Positions 1 through 6,704 of a stretch of DNA of 11,588 bases are shown here, piece after piece; positions within the stretch are counted from its first letter, which is position 1; every line of letters starts with the position of its first letter. Both the position numbers and the translations under genes were made by a program. The notes beneath the pieces are model-generated. The model was not told where the DNA came from and made no database searches. It saw only the letters and a program-made list of their open reading frames with translations. Origin of the DNA: RCC1774 sp050330855 (GTDB lineage: Bacteria > Cyanobacteriota > Cyanobacteriia > Thermosynechococcales > Thermosynechococcaceae); the NCBI GenBank assembly GCA_050330855.1, contig JBHJNL010000068.1, positions 1 to 11,588 of the forward strand, in the 5' to 3' direction.

Positions 1-1412
1 TCAGGATGCATAATCTGGAGCTTTTCAAGTTCGGACTCAATCTTTTCTAGCTCACCTTTTACCAGAGCTGTCTGGTAACGATAGTATTCAGGATCGACCT
101 CGGTTTTGCGATCGCCCCTTTCTAAATACTCCACCACCCGACCGAGCGCCGCCCGTCTAGCAATGACTTTCTGATAGTCCTGCTCATATGAGCGCCCCCT
201 CATCAAACCCAGACTTTGTAGCAGGGGTTTGGTTGTTAGCCCCTGCACCAGTAGCGTGAACAAAACGACGCCAAAGACCGTCGCAATAATTTCTTCTCGC
301 TCTCCCAACACCTTCGGGACACTGAGCGCCAAAGCAATAGAGACCGATCCACGCAAGCCGCCCCACCACAGCACCGTTTGATCGGGGATGCCAATTTCGG
401 AGCCAACCAGTTTGTTGCTGATAAAGCCAAGGCCATAGGTTGCGATCGCACGAGCAATAATCATTGCCGCGATAGTGACCGCAATGGTTTGTAAATTATC
501 ACCCAAGATCGCAAACCGAATCTGGTCGCCAATTAACAGAAAGACAATCGAGTTCACGAAAAAAGCCAAGAAATCCCAAAACTCCGTCACGATTAGCCGA
601 GTTCGGGGATTCATCCCAATTCGGGAGCCAAAGTTGCCTAAAACTAGCCCCGTTGTCACCACACCAATGACGCCTGAGCCACCCAAATCTTCAGTGACCA
701 GATACGTTCCATAGGCCGACACCAACGTCAGAGACTGCTCGACCAGGGGTAAATCGAAGCGCTGTGTTAAATACGAAATGCCAAAGCCGACTAAGGCACC
801 CACGCCGAGACCGATGCCAATCACTGCCAGCAATTCACCTAAGACCTGTGGCGGTGTAAGTTCTGTCTGTCCTAGGGGGATGCCGACGAGAACACTAAAG
901 GCGACCACCGCCATCCCATCATTGAAGAGACTTTCACCCTCCATGAGCGTGCGGAGTCTTTTGCCCACTCCTAACTCTCTAAATAAGGCCACCACCGAAA
1001 CGGGATCCGTCGCCGATAAACTTGCACCAATTAACAACGCAGTGGCAATGGGTATCCCCGCAAATTGATTCAAGCCCAGCGCCACCCCGCCGATGGAAAT
1101 AACGACGCCAAAGACCGCAAACAGGCAAATAGGAACTAAATCGCTTTTGAGATCGGCCCATTTAAGATTCCAGGCTGCCTCAAATAGAAGCGGCGGCAGA
1201 AAAATCGCGAGAATTAGCCCCGGTGATAGATCGACCAGCCGCACATCGACAAAGGCCAAGCACAGCCCCACAATCACCAGCAGCAGGGTATAGGGAATTT
1301 GACGGAACCAGCTAAACACCTGCGGTAGAGTAGCAACACTGAGCGACACCGACAGAACCAGCAAAAACTGCTTGAGATTATTAGCGATCAGTTCTTCGCC
1401 TTCCGTTGCCAT
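1..1412 (-). CDS. CPA1-family Na+/H+ antiporter (3' end outside window)
   Basis: Integral membrane cation/proton exchanger for Na+ and pH homeostasis, in the plasma or thylakoid membrane. The minus strand is open from the start at 1412 to the left edge, giving 470 codons, with the C-terminus missing. CPA1 signatures are present: SLSATDPVSV at residues 131-140, EGESLFNDG at 158-166 (the Asn-Asp pair N164/D165 matches the ion-binding ND motif of the family) and WGGLRGSVSIALAL at 350-363 with the conserved Arg354. Many hydrophobic segments lie between residues 14 and 395. After about residue 400 the chain becomes charged and helical, a cytoplasmic tail that continues past the window edge. The ATG at 1412 was chosen. 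An in-frame GTG at 1439, just after a TGA stop, would add nine residues (MDINLLATE) and is a real alternative. Neither start has a strong Shine-Dalgarno sequence. The family is certain; the transported ion and subfamily (NhaP/NhaS) are inferred. Confidence 0.95.
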   Translation of the reverse strand, partial: MATEGEELIANNLKQFLLVLSVSLSVATLPQVFSWFRQIPYTLLLVIVGLCLAFVDVRLVDLSPGLILAIFLPPLLFEAAWNLKWADLKSDLVPICLFAVFGVVISIGGVALGLNQFAGIPIATALLIGASLSATDPVSVVALFRELGVGKRLRTLMEGESLFNDGMAVVAFSVLVGIPLGQTELTPPQVLGELLAVIGIGLGVGALVGFGISYLTQRFDLPLVEQSLTLVSAYGTYLVTEDLGGSGVIGVVTTGLVLGNFGSRIGMNPRTRLIVTEFWDFLAFFVNSIVFLLIGDQIRFAILGDNLQTIAVTIAAMIIARAIATYGLGFISNKLVGSEIGIPDQTVLWWGGLRGSVSIALALSVPKVLGEREEIIATVFGVVLFTLLVQGLTTKPLLQSLGLMRGRSYEQDYQKVIARRAALGRVVEYLERGDRKTEVDPEYYRYQTALVKGELEKIESELEKLQIMHP

Positions 1413-1532
1413 CTCAGTGGCGAGCAAATTGATATCCACAGGGCTAGCTCAAAACGTCAACCTAAAGTGTACAGGGATTCTCTAGGGATGCGATCGCAAT
1501 GATTATTCCTATGGATCAGCTCACCTTTTACC

Positions 1533-1751
1533 TTAATTGTGCCGATTACTGTCATCACAATGTGCTTGAACAGACTTTGCAAGAGATTGAACAACTTGCT
1601 GCAGCTCCCGTTGTCCCTGCTGCAGCTCCCGTTGTCCCTGCTGCTGCTCAAGCTGTGTTTCGACCAGCACATCAATCTGAAGCTGATGCGTACCCGCCCT
1701 CTGGGAGATCGCTTCTAAAATTCCCTCAATTCGATCTAAGCGCTCTGACAT
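1533..1751 (-). CDS. small coiled-coil protein (72 aa), unknown function
   Basis: The protein begins MSERLDRIEGILEAISQR and continues as an uninterrupted Glu/Gln-rich amphipathic helix, the pattern of the many short coiled-coil hypothetical proteins in cyanobacteria. The ATG at 1751 was chosen because GGAG lies six bases upstream of it. Longer in-frame starts exist up to 1793 but lack that support. Residues about 38-51 contain two copies of QQGQREL, encoded by a perfect 21-bp tandem duplication (1599-1640). The gene lies 120 bp upstream of the antiporter gene on the same strand, so co-transcription is possible but not shown. An opposing frame (1499-1753, plus strand) is open too; it is Ala/Pro-rich because it reads the repeat backwards, and was judged a shadow. 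No function can be assigned. Confidence 0.65.
   Translation of the reverse strand: MSERLDRIEGILEAISQRAGTHQLQIDVLVETQLEQQQGQRELQQGQRELQQVVQSLAKSVQAHCDDSNRHN
1599..1640. repeat. perfect 21-bp tandem duplication within the coiled-coil gene
   Basis: Two identical 21-bp units sit head to tail (1599-1619 and 1620-1640). A third, decayed partial copy (CTGCTGCTCAAGCTG) follows. The unit is a multiple of three, so it adds exactly seven residues (one heptad) to the coiled coil on the minus strand without breaking the frame. Confidence 0.9.
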
Positions 1752-1861
1752 GAAACTCTCCATCGCTATACATTCATTAAACTCATATCTCAACTCATTG
1801 TGTGGATACTTTCATAAAACGATGTTCAATCGCCTTTTCGTCATGCCCTCAATACTAAAAT

Positions 1862-1884
1862 CCCCAAGCCTAGATGGCTCGGGG
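1862..1884 (-). terminator. probable terminator of the desaturase gene
   Basis: On the minus strand CCCCGAGCC, a five-base loop (ATCTA) and GGCTTGGGG form a 9-bp stem with one G-U pair, followed by ATTTTAGTATT. It lies about 30 bp after the desaturase stop codon and before the small coiled-coil gene. The U-tract is short, so termination may be incomplete. Confidence 0.6.
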
Positions 1885-1914
1885 GAAGTATCAGAAGTCT
1901 TTTCTTTTAAGAAT

Positions 1915-2751
1915 TTAGACCTTACTTTCAGCCGGTAGACGCACTTTTGATGCCAACCCCAAAGCTTGGAATAACTGAATCAACATCCAAGTGGTATCAA
2001 TCTCCCACCACTGAATGCCATGACGGGCAGACTGCGGAAACGCATGGTGGTTATTGTGCCAGCCTTCACCGTAGGTGAGCATGGCGACCCACCAGCAGTT
2101 GGTGGAGTTATCATCAGATGCGTAGGTTTTGTAGCCAAATTTGTGAGTCGCGCTATTGACGAACCAAGTGCAGTGGTAGACCATCACAAGCCGAACAAAA
2201 ATGCCCCACACCACAAAAGACCAGCCGCCAATCAAAAATAACAGCGCACCAAAGGCAATCTGGATAGGGAAAAAGTAATTATCTAAAAACTGATAGACGG
2301 CATCATCTTGGAGATCCTTGGTGAGACGCTCGACTTCAGCCGCAGCCGGTGTTTCATGCATCATCCAGCCCATGTGACTCCACCAAAAGCCTTTGTTAGA
2401 GTTGTGCTGATCTTGAGCGGTATCAGAATGCATGTGATGGTTGCGATGCAAGCCAACCCACCAAATTACGCCGCCTTCACAGGCTAGGGTGCCGCAAAAA
2501 GCCAAGAAATATTCGAGGGGCTTTGGAACTTGAAAGCTGCGGTGAGTTAACATACGGTGCCACCCCAACGTAATTCCCAGGCCACCCGTGATCCAGTGCA
2601 GAAATAAAGCTAGGCCGACTGCCGCCCAGCTAAAGTTTGAGGGTAAGAATGCAAATAGTGCGCCAATATGCACTACAGCCAGGACTATGATGAAAGGCCA
2701 ACTCTTCTTTAACTGGGTTGGCTCGACTGGACGTTCTGTTGCAATAGTCAT
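1915..2751 (-). CDS. desC: acyl-lipid / acyl-CoA delta-9 fatty acid desaturase (DesC-like)
   Basis: Membrane di-iron desaturase that introduces the first (delta-9) double bond into fatty acyl chains, using reduced ferredoxin in cyanobacteria. The 278-aa protein carries the three histidine boxes that ligate the iron pair: HRMLTH (residues 65-70), HRNHH (102-106) and HNNHH (232-236). The additional NSATHKFG histidine region lies at about 199-206. Hydrophobic spans lie near residues 18-35, 42-62, 81-97 and 161-196, as expected for the four-helix topology. Length and box spacing match the DesC family. The ATG at 2751 is the natural start; it has no clear Shine-Dalgarno sequence. The gene is divergent from the PLP enzyme at 2872, so the roughly 120 bp between them must hold both promoters, but I see no convincing -35/-10 pair. 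Delta-9 specificity is inferred from similarity to the HNNHH-type family. Confidence 0.94.
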   Translation of the reverse strand: MTIATERPVEPTQLKKSWPFIIVLAVVHIGALFAFLPSNFSWAAVGLALFLHWITGGLGITLGWHRMLTHRSFQVPKPLEYFLAFCGTLACEGGVIWWVGLHRNHHMHSDTAQDQHNSNKGFWWSHMGWMMHETPAAAEVERLTKDLQDDAVYQFLDNYFFPIQIAFGALLFLIGGWSFVVWGIFVRLVMVYHCTWFVNSATHKFGYKTYASDDNSTNCWWVAMLTYGEGWHNNHHAFPQSARHGIQWWEIDTTWMLIQLFQALGLASKVRLPAESKV

Positions 2752-2871
2752 TTAAACATCTTATGTAAGTAATGATTGACGAGGTATGCCCCCTCTCCGC
2801 CCACAGTAGCCCCGTCTCTTCCAAACACTAGGGTGCCCAGTTGTCTAAATGAGTTAGTTAATAAAATCTTG

Positions 2872-4101
2872 ATGAACACTCACTCTCAGCTAGAGGCAGC
2901 AGAAAAAGCATTAACCCTCACTTTTGCAACAATTGATACTAAAGTCAAGAAAAATTCACAAAGGGTGCTCCAGGCTTTTCGAGACCATAAAGTTGGTCCG
3001 CACCATTTTGCGGGGGTGACTGGCTACGGCCACGATGATTTAGGGCGTCAGGTTTTAGATCGGGTCTTTGCTCAGATCATGGGGGCTGAGGCGGCGGCTG
3101 TACGCGTTCAGTTTGTGTCTGGAACCCATGCTATTGCATCCACCCTATTCGGCGTTCTTCGTCCCGGCGACGAAATGCTGGCCGTCGCTGGCCCCCCTTA
3201 CGACACGCTAGAGGAAGTGATCGGCATCCGAGGCCAAGGCCAAGGCTCCTTGAAAGAATTTGGCATCCACTATCGCCAGCTCGAACTTACAGACACAGGC
3301 ACCATCGATTGGGAAGCCCTTAGCAATGCTTTACGGCCTGAAACTCGACTCGTCTTTATTCAGCGCTCCTGCGGCTATGACTGGCGAGCCAGCCTCAGCA
3401 TTGATGACATTGCTCGGATTGTCAAGAGTGTTAAGCAGCAAAACCCAAATGTCGTTTGCTGCGTAGATAACTGCTACGGCGAATTTATCGAAGATCGTGA
3501 GCCGACAATGGTCGGAGCTGATTTAATTGCGGGTTCCCTCATCAAAAATCCCGGTGGAACGATCGCAACCGCTGGAGGCTATGTAGCCGGACGGGCCGAT
3601 CTCGTGGAGCAAGCTGCCTGTCGTTTGACCTCCCCCGGTATCGGCTTGGCTGGAGGTGCAACCTTAGATCAAACCCGCCTGATGCTACAGGGACTTTTCC
3701 TTGCGCCTCAAATGGTGGGGGAAGCTATGAAGGGAAATCACCTAACCGCTCACGTATTTAAATCATTGGGATATCTGGTCAATCCTGGCCCTGATGAACC
3801 CCGCCGGGATGTGATTCAAGGGATCCAGTTGGGTTCAGCGGAGAAGCTGGTGGCTTTTTGTCGAGCCATTCAGCAGCATTCGCCCGTTGGCTCTTATTTG
3901 GATCCTGCACCCGCTGCAACGCCGGGATACGAAAGTCACTTGGTGATGGCAGGCGGCACGTTTATTGACGGCAGCACCTCAGAGCTGTCTGCCGATGGCC
4001 CTTTGCGAGAGCCTTATATCGTGTTTTGTCAGGGGGGGGCGCACTGGACCCATGTTGCGATCGCACTTGAAGCCGCCATCGACGCCGTGGGTCCAGCTTG
4101 A
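2872..4101 (+). CDS. aluminium resistance / methionine gamma-lyase family PLP enzyme
   Basis: Fold-type I pyridoxal-phosphate enzyme, 409 aa, the usual size of this family (often annotated 'aluminum resistance protein' or 'methionine gamma-lyase family protein'). Visible landmarks are VSGTHAIAS (residues 82-90) in the cofactor phosphate-binding region, VDNCYGEF (198-205) with Asp199 expected to contact the PLP ring nitrogen, and SLIKNPGG (222-229) with Lys225 as the likely Schiff-base lysine. TAGGYVAG follows at 233-240. The ATG at 2872 (MNTHSQLEAAEKAL) was chosen. The frame stays open back to 2776, but the extra 32 residues are Pro/Ser-rich and read from intergenic sequence. The reaction has rarely been tested in this family, so the substrate is unknown: a sulfur-amino-acid lyase role is inferred from family naming only. 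The gene stands alone on the plus strand and converges with the nfu gene, with 3 bp between the two stops. Confidence 0.92.
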   Translation: MNTHSQLEAAEKALTLTFATIDTKVKKNSQRVLQAFRDHKVGPHHFAGVTGYGHDDLGRQVLDRVFAQIMGAEAAAVRVQFVSGTHAIASTLFGVLRPGDEMLAVAGPPYDTLEEVIGIRGQGQGSLKEFGIHYRQLELTDTGTIDWEALSNALRPETRLVFIQRSCGYDWRASLSIDDIARIVKSVKQQNPNVVCCVDNCYGEFIEDREPTMVGADLIAGSLIKNPGGTIATAGGYVAGRADLVEQAACRLTSPGIGLAGGATLDQTRLMLQGLFLAPQMVGEAMKGNHLTAHVFKSLGYLVNPGPDEPRRDVIQGIQLGSAEKLVAFCRAIQQHSPVGSYLDPAPAATPGYESHLVMAGGTFIDGSTSELSADGPLREPYIVFCQGGAHWTHVAIALEAAIDAVGPA

Positions 4102-4104
4102 CCT

Positions 4105-4347
4105 TTAGATGACCTGCTCAACTTCAGCCACTTCAGGAATCATGTCTCGCATCTTGCGTTCGATGCCCATTTTGAGGGTCATTGTGGAGCTAGGGCAAGA
4201 GCCACAGGCTCCTTGAAGACGAAGGCGAACGACTGGTCCTTCAATTTCGACCAGCTCGACATTGCCACCATCTGCCATTAGGTAGGGGCGTAGCTCATCT
4301 AGGACAGTTTCTACGTTTTCTGGGTTGAGTTCTAAAATCGCAGCCAT
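4105..4347 (-). CDS. nfu: NifU-like Fe-S cluster scaffold (Nfu domain, 80 aa)
   Basis: Stand-alone NifU C-terminal domain that binds a [4Fe-4S] cluster between subunits and hands it to target proteins; in cyanobacteria this type serves photosystem I assembly. The sequence contains LDELRPYLMADGGNVELV (residues 16-33) and the cluster-binding CGSC motif (Cys48 and Cys51) in LQGACGSCPSSTMTLKMGIE. It ends EVAEVEQVI. The 80-aa length is normal for the single-domain cyanobacterial form. The ATG at 4347 was chosen. An upstream in-frame ATG at 4518 would add 57 residues with no resemblance to the family. The gene lies 215 bp downstream of the chorismate-mutase-like gene on the same strand. That gap shows no gene or clear promoter. 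Confidence 0.94.
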   Translation of the reverse strand: MAAILELNPENVETVLDELRPYLMADGGNVELVEIEGPVVRLRLQGACGSCPSSTMTLKMGIERKMRDMIPEVAEVEQVI

Positions 4348-4554
4348 AGCGCTAAGTATTAATAACAATGTCTCTATACTAAGATCTTCGCAGTCCTCCA
4401 GCCATAAAATGAGGTTCCTGCATCTATCGTAGGAATCGAACAGAGCAGCAACGCAGGCATCAGGCGGAATTCTGATCGGCTGCTTATAAAGGCGAGGGCG
4501 GCCCCCCAACAACCTCACAAGTATCTAAGTTTGGGGCACCAGAGAGAACATAGG

Positions 4555-4576
4555 GTTCTGAATCAAAAATCAGAAC
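4555..4576. repeat. 7-bp inverted repeat across the end of the chorismate-mutase-like gene
   Basis: GTTCTGA and TCAGAAC are separated by eight bases (ATCAAAAA). The repeat spans the last codons and stop of the gene. There is no U-tract beyond it on the minus strand, so it could stabilise an mRNA 3' end but is a poor terminator. Confidence 0.4.
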
Positions 4577-4859
4577 GCCAGTGCTTTAGTTCAGCTTTAA
4601 TGAAATAGGTCACTAAATCTCGATACATTTTTTCAATCACATCAGCATCTAGACCTTCTGCCTCAGCCCAGTGTCTTCGTTGCTGCAGCATCGCATCAAA
4701 GCGCTCTTGAGCTTGAACATCTTTGGCACTGGTCTTAAGGGAAGCAGCGGCCTTCACGTACTCAAAGCGCTGTCCAAGCTGAGTAATAATCTGACGATCT
4801 AAAGCATCAATCTCAGCTCGAATATCTGCCATGTTCTGACAATCTTGAGGTGCGATCAC
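4563..4859 (-). CDS. chorismate mutase / isochorismate-pyruvate lyase (AroQ/PchB type)
   Basis: All-helical AroQ-fold pericyclic enzyme, 98 aa, which would act on chorismate (giving prephenate, for Phe/Tyr) or isochorismate (giving salicylate and pyruvate). The chain follows Pseudomonas PchB almost end to end as I recall that sequence: PQDCQNMADIRAEID aligns with its N-terminus, and YVKAAASLKTS, the WAEAEGLDA segment and the closing KHW also align. PchB active-site residues Arg14, Arg31 and Lys42 fall on identical residues at the same numbers. The position of PchB Gln90 is Glu90 here. The start is GTG at 4859, chosen because the PchB-like N-terminus begins there; GAGAG lies about seven bases upstream. 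An ATG at 4832 (MADIR) would cut off the N-terminal segment. No salicylate or siderophore genes are nearby, so a chorismate mutase role is at least as likely. Confidence 0.88.
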   Translation of the reverse strand: MIAPQDCQNMADIRAEIDALDRQIITQLGQRFEYVKAAASLKTSAKDVQAQERFDAMLQQRRHWAEAEGLDADVIEKMYRDLVTYFIKAELKHWRSDF

Positions 4860-4925
4860 ATCAAACTCTCGATCTACTCTATTTACTCATGATCTTAGCG
4901 ATCATCGGTTAGATGAGCCGTGCCA

Positions 4926-4981
4926 ATTGTCAACATGCTTTCTTGAGAAGTCCATGCTGTGCATGAAGGAATGTTGGCAAT
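4926..4981. repeat. imperfect 11-bp inverted repeat with an inner hairpin, intergenic
   Basis: ATTGTCAACAT (4926-4936) pairs with ATGTTGGCAAT (4971-4981), one pair being G-U in plus-strand RNA. Inside lies a smaller perfect hairpin, CATGC-TGT-GCATG. It sits between the phasin-like gene and the chorismate-mutase-like gene, both on the minus strand. There is no adjacent U-tract. The function is unknown: it could be a regulator site or an RNA processing hairpin. Confidence 0.4.
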
Positions 4982-5025
4982 CAGAGGTTTTTCGATGAGT
5001 CACCATTCAAGTGACCTTTCAAACG

Positions 5026-5376
5026 TCAGTCTTTCTGAATACGCCGGAATTCATCTTCAAGATCTTGAACTTTCTTCTGTAGATCGCTGGCAGATTCAGG
5101 TTCATCTTCAATCTGAACGTCAATAACCTGGGGCTGCCCTGAATAAGAGTCTTGAGGTGCATTAGCAGAAGGTGCTTGGCTCTGGCCTGTCAGATTTTCC
5201 AGCCACTGCCGCGACTCTTCGGTGGTCATTTCGCCTCGCCGGATCATCTCGTCGGCAAGTTTTTGGGCGCGTTTTTGCAGATCAGAGAACTGATCGGTGG
5301 CTTGTTCCCCAGCGTAGGAAATTGCTCCGACGCCTAGATAAAATGCTTTTTTGAAGAGACCTTGAAAGTCATCCAT
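5026..5376 (-). CDS. phasin-like / granule-associated small protein (116 aa)
   Basis: The protein begins MDDFQGLFKKAFYLGVGAIS, a short amphipathic segment. It continues into a helical stretch containing DLQKRAQKLADEMIRRGEMTTEESRQWL (split here as residues 32-47 and 48-59). The pattern of helix, 'RRGEMT.EE' and helix is that of phasin-family and polyhydroxyalkanoate granule-associated proteins. A low-complexity linker (about residues 64-95, rich in Gln, Ser, Pro and Asp) leads to a C-terminal coiled coil (about 97-115). The ATG at 5376 was chosen with AGAGAG about nine bases upstream. A longer frame back to 5445 would overlap the SRP RNA and is not credible. The gene lies 37 bp downstream of ffs on the same strand. 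Binding to storage granules is inferred from family pattern; no polyhydroxyalkanoate synthase gene is in the window. Confidence 0.72.
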   Translation of the reverse strand: MDDFQGLFKKAFYLGVGAISYAGEQATDQFSDLQKRAQKLADEMIRRGEMTTEESRQWLENLTGQSQAPSANAPQDSYSGQPQVIDVQIEDEPESASDLQKKVQDLEDEFRRIQKD

Positions 5377-5413
5377 GCTTAAAACTCTCTGTGGCGGATG
5401 GGCCTTAAACAAA

Positions 5414-5513
5414 GGTGACCCGGAGTCCACGCCTATCACAAGCATCCTGTATTGCTGCTACCTTCCGGTCCTGACAAGGTTGAGGCGTTGCGATCGCATG
5501 GGTCCAGGTCACC
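5414..5513 (-). ncRNA. ffs: signal recognition particle RNA, small bacterial type (4.5S/scRNA)
   Basis: The minus strand carries the SRP RNA hallmark at 5454-5474: GTCAGG, then ACC-GGAA-GGT (the GGAA tetraloop), then AGCAGC, which is the conserved Ffh-binding domain IV. The ends pair as GGTGACC at the 5' side and GGTCACC at the 3' side, giving a single long hairpin of about 100 nt, the normal size for the short bacterial form. Together with Ffh it targets ribosomes making membrane proteins to the translocon. The terminal stem followed by TTTGTTT may itself act as terminator before the phasin-like gene. The exact ends are inferred from the pairing. Confidence 0.95.
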
Positions 5514-5565
5514 AAACAGTCTAACATCGTTGACTTCTCAATGGCAGACGATCTTTTGATAATGC

Positions 5566-5601
5566 AAAAAAAAAGCCCAGGGGTGAGTTTCCCTGGGCTT
5601 T
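5566..5601 (-). terminator. strong intrinsic terminator, minus strand, with no visible upstream gene
   Basis: AAAGCCCAGGG (5572-5582) pairs perfectly with CCCTGGGCTTT (5591-5601) around an eight-base loop. On the minus strand the stem runs directly into nine T residues (5574-5566), the textbook form. On the plus strand it is followed only by TTTATC. It lies about 50 bp upstream of ffs, yet the next gene to the right is on the plus strand, so whatever it terminates would have to start within 5602-5735 or be antisense to the methyltransferase gene. Confidence 0.85.
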
Positions 5602-5735
5602 ATCATGTTGTGGTATGTGAGGTATCGGTACTTCATATATTAAAGACCGCTCCTGATAGGGAGATGAAAGGAGTATGAGAAAAATTCCCTTTTGTCCGAT
5701 CTTGCTCCAATCTGCTGGTTAGGCTTTTGACTGCG

Positions 5736-6566
5736 ATGGATAAACAGAACCTGATGGACTTGATCAGTAGCTATTCTGGTAGGGCACTAGAGCAGCGCAA
5801 AAGCTGGTACTCTCCAGCGGCGGAAGCTTACAACCGGGCTAGACCCAGCTACCCGCAAGACGTGATTGACCAGGTCGTCGATCTTGCTCAACTGTCTAGC
5901 CGCTCTCACATTCTGGAAGTCGGCTGTGGACCCGGCACGGCAACGCAGAGTTTTGCGGCTCTGGGCTGTCCGATGCTGTGCTTAGAACCGAACCCTAATT
6001 TTTATCGGTTGGCGGTCCAAAACTGCCATCGCTACCCGCCCATCGAGATTGAGAACACCTCGTTTGAAGAATGGGATTTACAGGCCGGATCGTTTGATGC
6101 AGTCTTGGCGGCTAGCTCATTCCACTGGATTCCGGCAGAGGTGGGCTATCTGAAAGCGGCCCAAGCTCTCAAGCCCGGTGGTGCTTTGATTTTGCTGTGG
6201 AATAAAGAACTCCAGCCCAGTGAGGAAGTTTATCGACAGCTATCGAAAATTTATCAAATCCATGCCCCAGAGCTAGATCGCTATGAAGATAAAGCGACAC
6301 AACTCAAGATTTTGGATAACTTAGGACAAATCGCCCTAGATTCAGGTCACTTTGAAAACGTTAGCCCTGGCTATGTTGAGGTTGCCGTCACCTATACTGC
6401 TGAGCAATACCTAACGCTTTTACAAACCTATTCGCCCTATCTCAAGCTAGAGACTCGAAAAAGAGAGGCTTTATTTGAGGGGTTGCGAGATTACATTGAA
6501 GCACATTTAGATGGGCGCATACCGCTGTCACACCTGTCCGCATTCCATATCGCACAACGATCATAA
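5736..6566 (+). CDS. class I SAM-dependent methyltransferase
   Basis: Soluble Rossmann-fold methyltransferase of 276 aa. YNRARPSYP (residues 32-40) is typical of the start of this family. Motif I is LEVGCGPG (60-67), the glycine-rich loop that binds S-adenosylmethionine. Glu84 in LCLEPN is the expected acidic residue that contacts the ribose hydroxyls. FDAVLAASSFHWI (120-132) is the motif IV region and LKPGGALILLW (145-155) the post-motif strand. The C-terminal third (about 190-276) is helical and probably forms the substrate cap. The ATG at 5736 was chosen; a TTG at 5727 in the same frame is possible. Neither has a strong Shine-Dalgarno sequence. The substrate cannot be read from the sequence. 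The gene stands alone and converges with the minus-strand operon to its right. Confidence 0.92.
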   Translation: MDKQNLMDLISSYSGRALEQRKSWYSPAAEAYNRARPSYPQDVIDQVVDLAQLSSRSHILEVGCGPGTATQSFAALGCPMLCLEPNPNFYRLAVQNCHRYPPIEIENTSFEEWDLQAGSFDAVLAASSFHWIPAEVGYLKAAQALKPGGALILLWNKELQPSEEVYRQLSKIYQIHAPELDRYEDKATQLKILDNLGQIALDSGHFENVSPGYVEVAVTYTAEQYLTLLQTYSPYLKLETRKREALFEGLRDYIEAHLDGRIPLSHLSAFHIAQRS

Positions 6567-6704
6567 ATCACTTCGCAGGATGTCATGGTCAACCTATTGC
6601 ATTGCACGCAACGTAATTATTCATTCCGAGCGACTAATGATCGGCAGATAGAATAGCACTCTCTAAATAGAACGGAAGCAACCAAATTCGTCACCTTTTG
6701 GTGG

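Noticed and set aside
1599..1640. CRISPR repeat
   Set aside because: The two units are directly adjacent with no spacer and lie inside a coding frame. No other repeat-spacer pattern was seen in the window.
1499..1753. 84-codon plus-strand frame opposite the coiled-coil gene
   Set aside because: The Ala/Pro repeats are the reverse reading of the 21-bp duplication. The minus frame gives a coherent coiled coil with a good ribosome binding site.
4411..4455. tRNA T-arm-like string GTTCGATTCC on the minus strand
   Set aside because: The bases flanking the TTCGATT loop cannot form a 5-bp T stem, and no acceptor, anticodon or D arm fits upstream.
5377..5445. Longer N-terminus for the phasin-like gene starting at 5445
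   Set aside because: The extension overlaps the 3' part of the SRP RNA and does not resemble the family.
5566..5640. Yfr1 small RNA
   Set aside because: The CA-rich stretch resembles but does not match the highly conserved Yfr1 core (ACTCCTCACAC); at least three positions differ. Kept only as an unnamed sRNA candidate.
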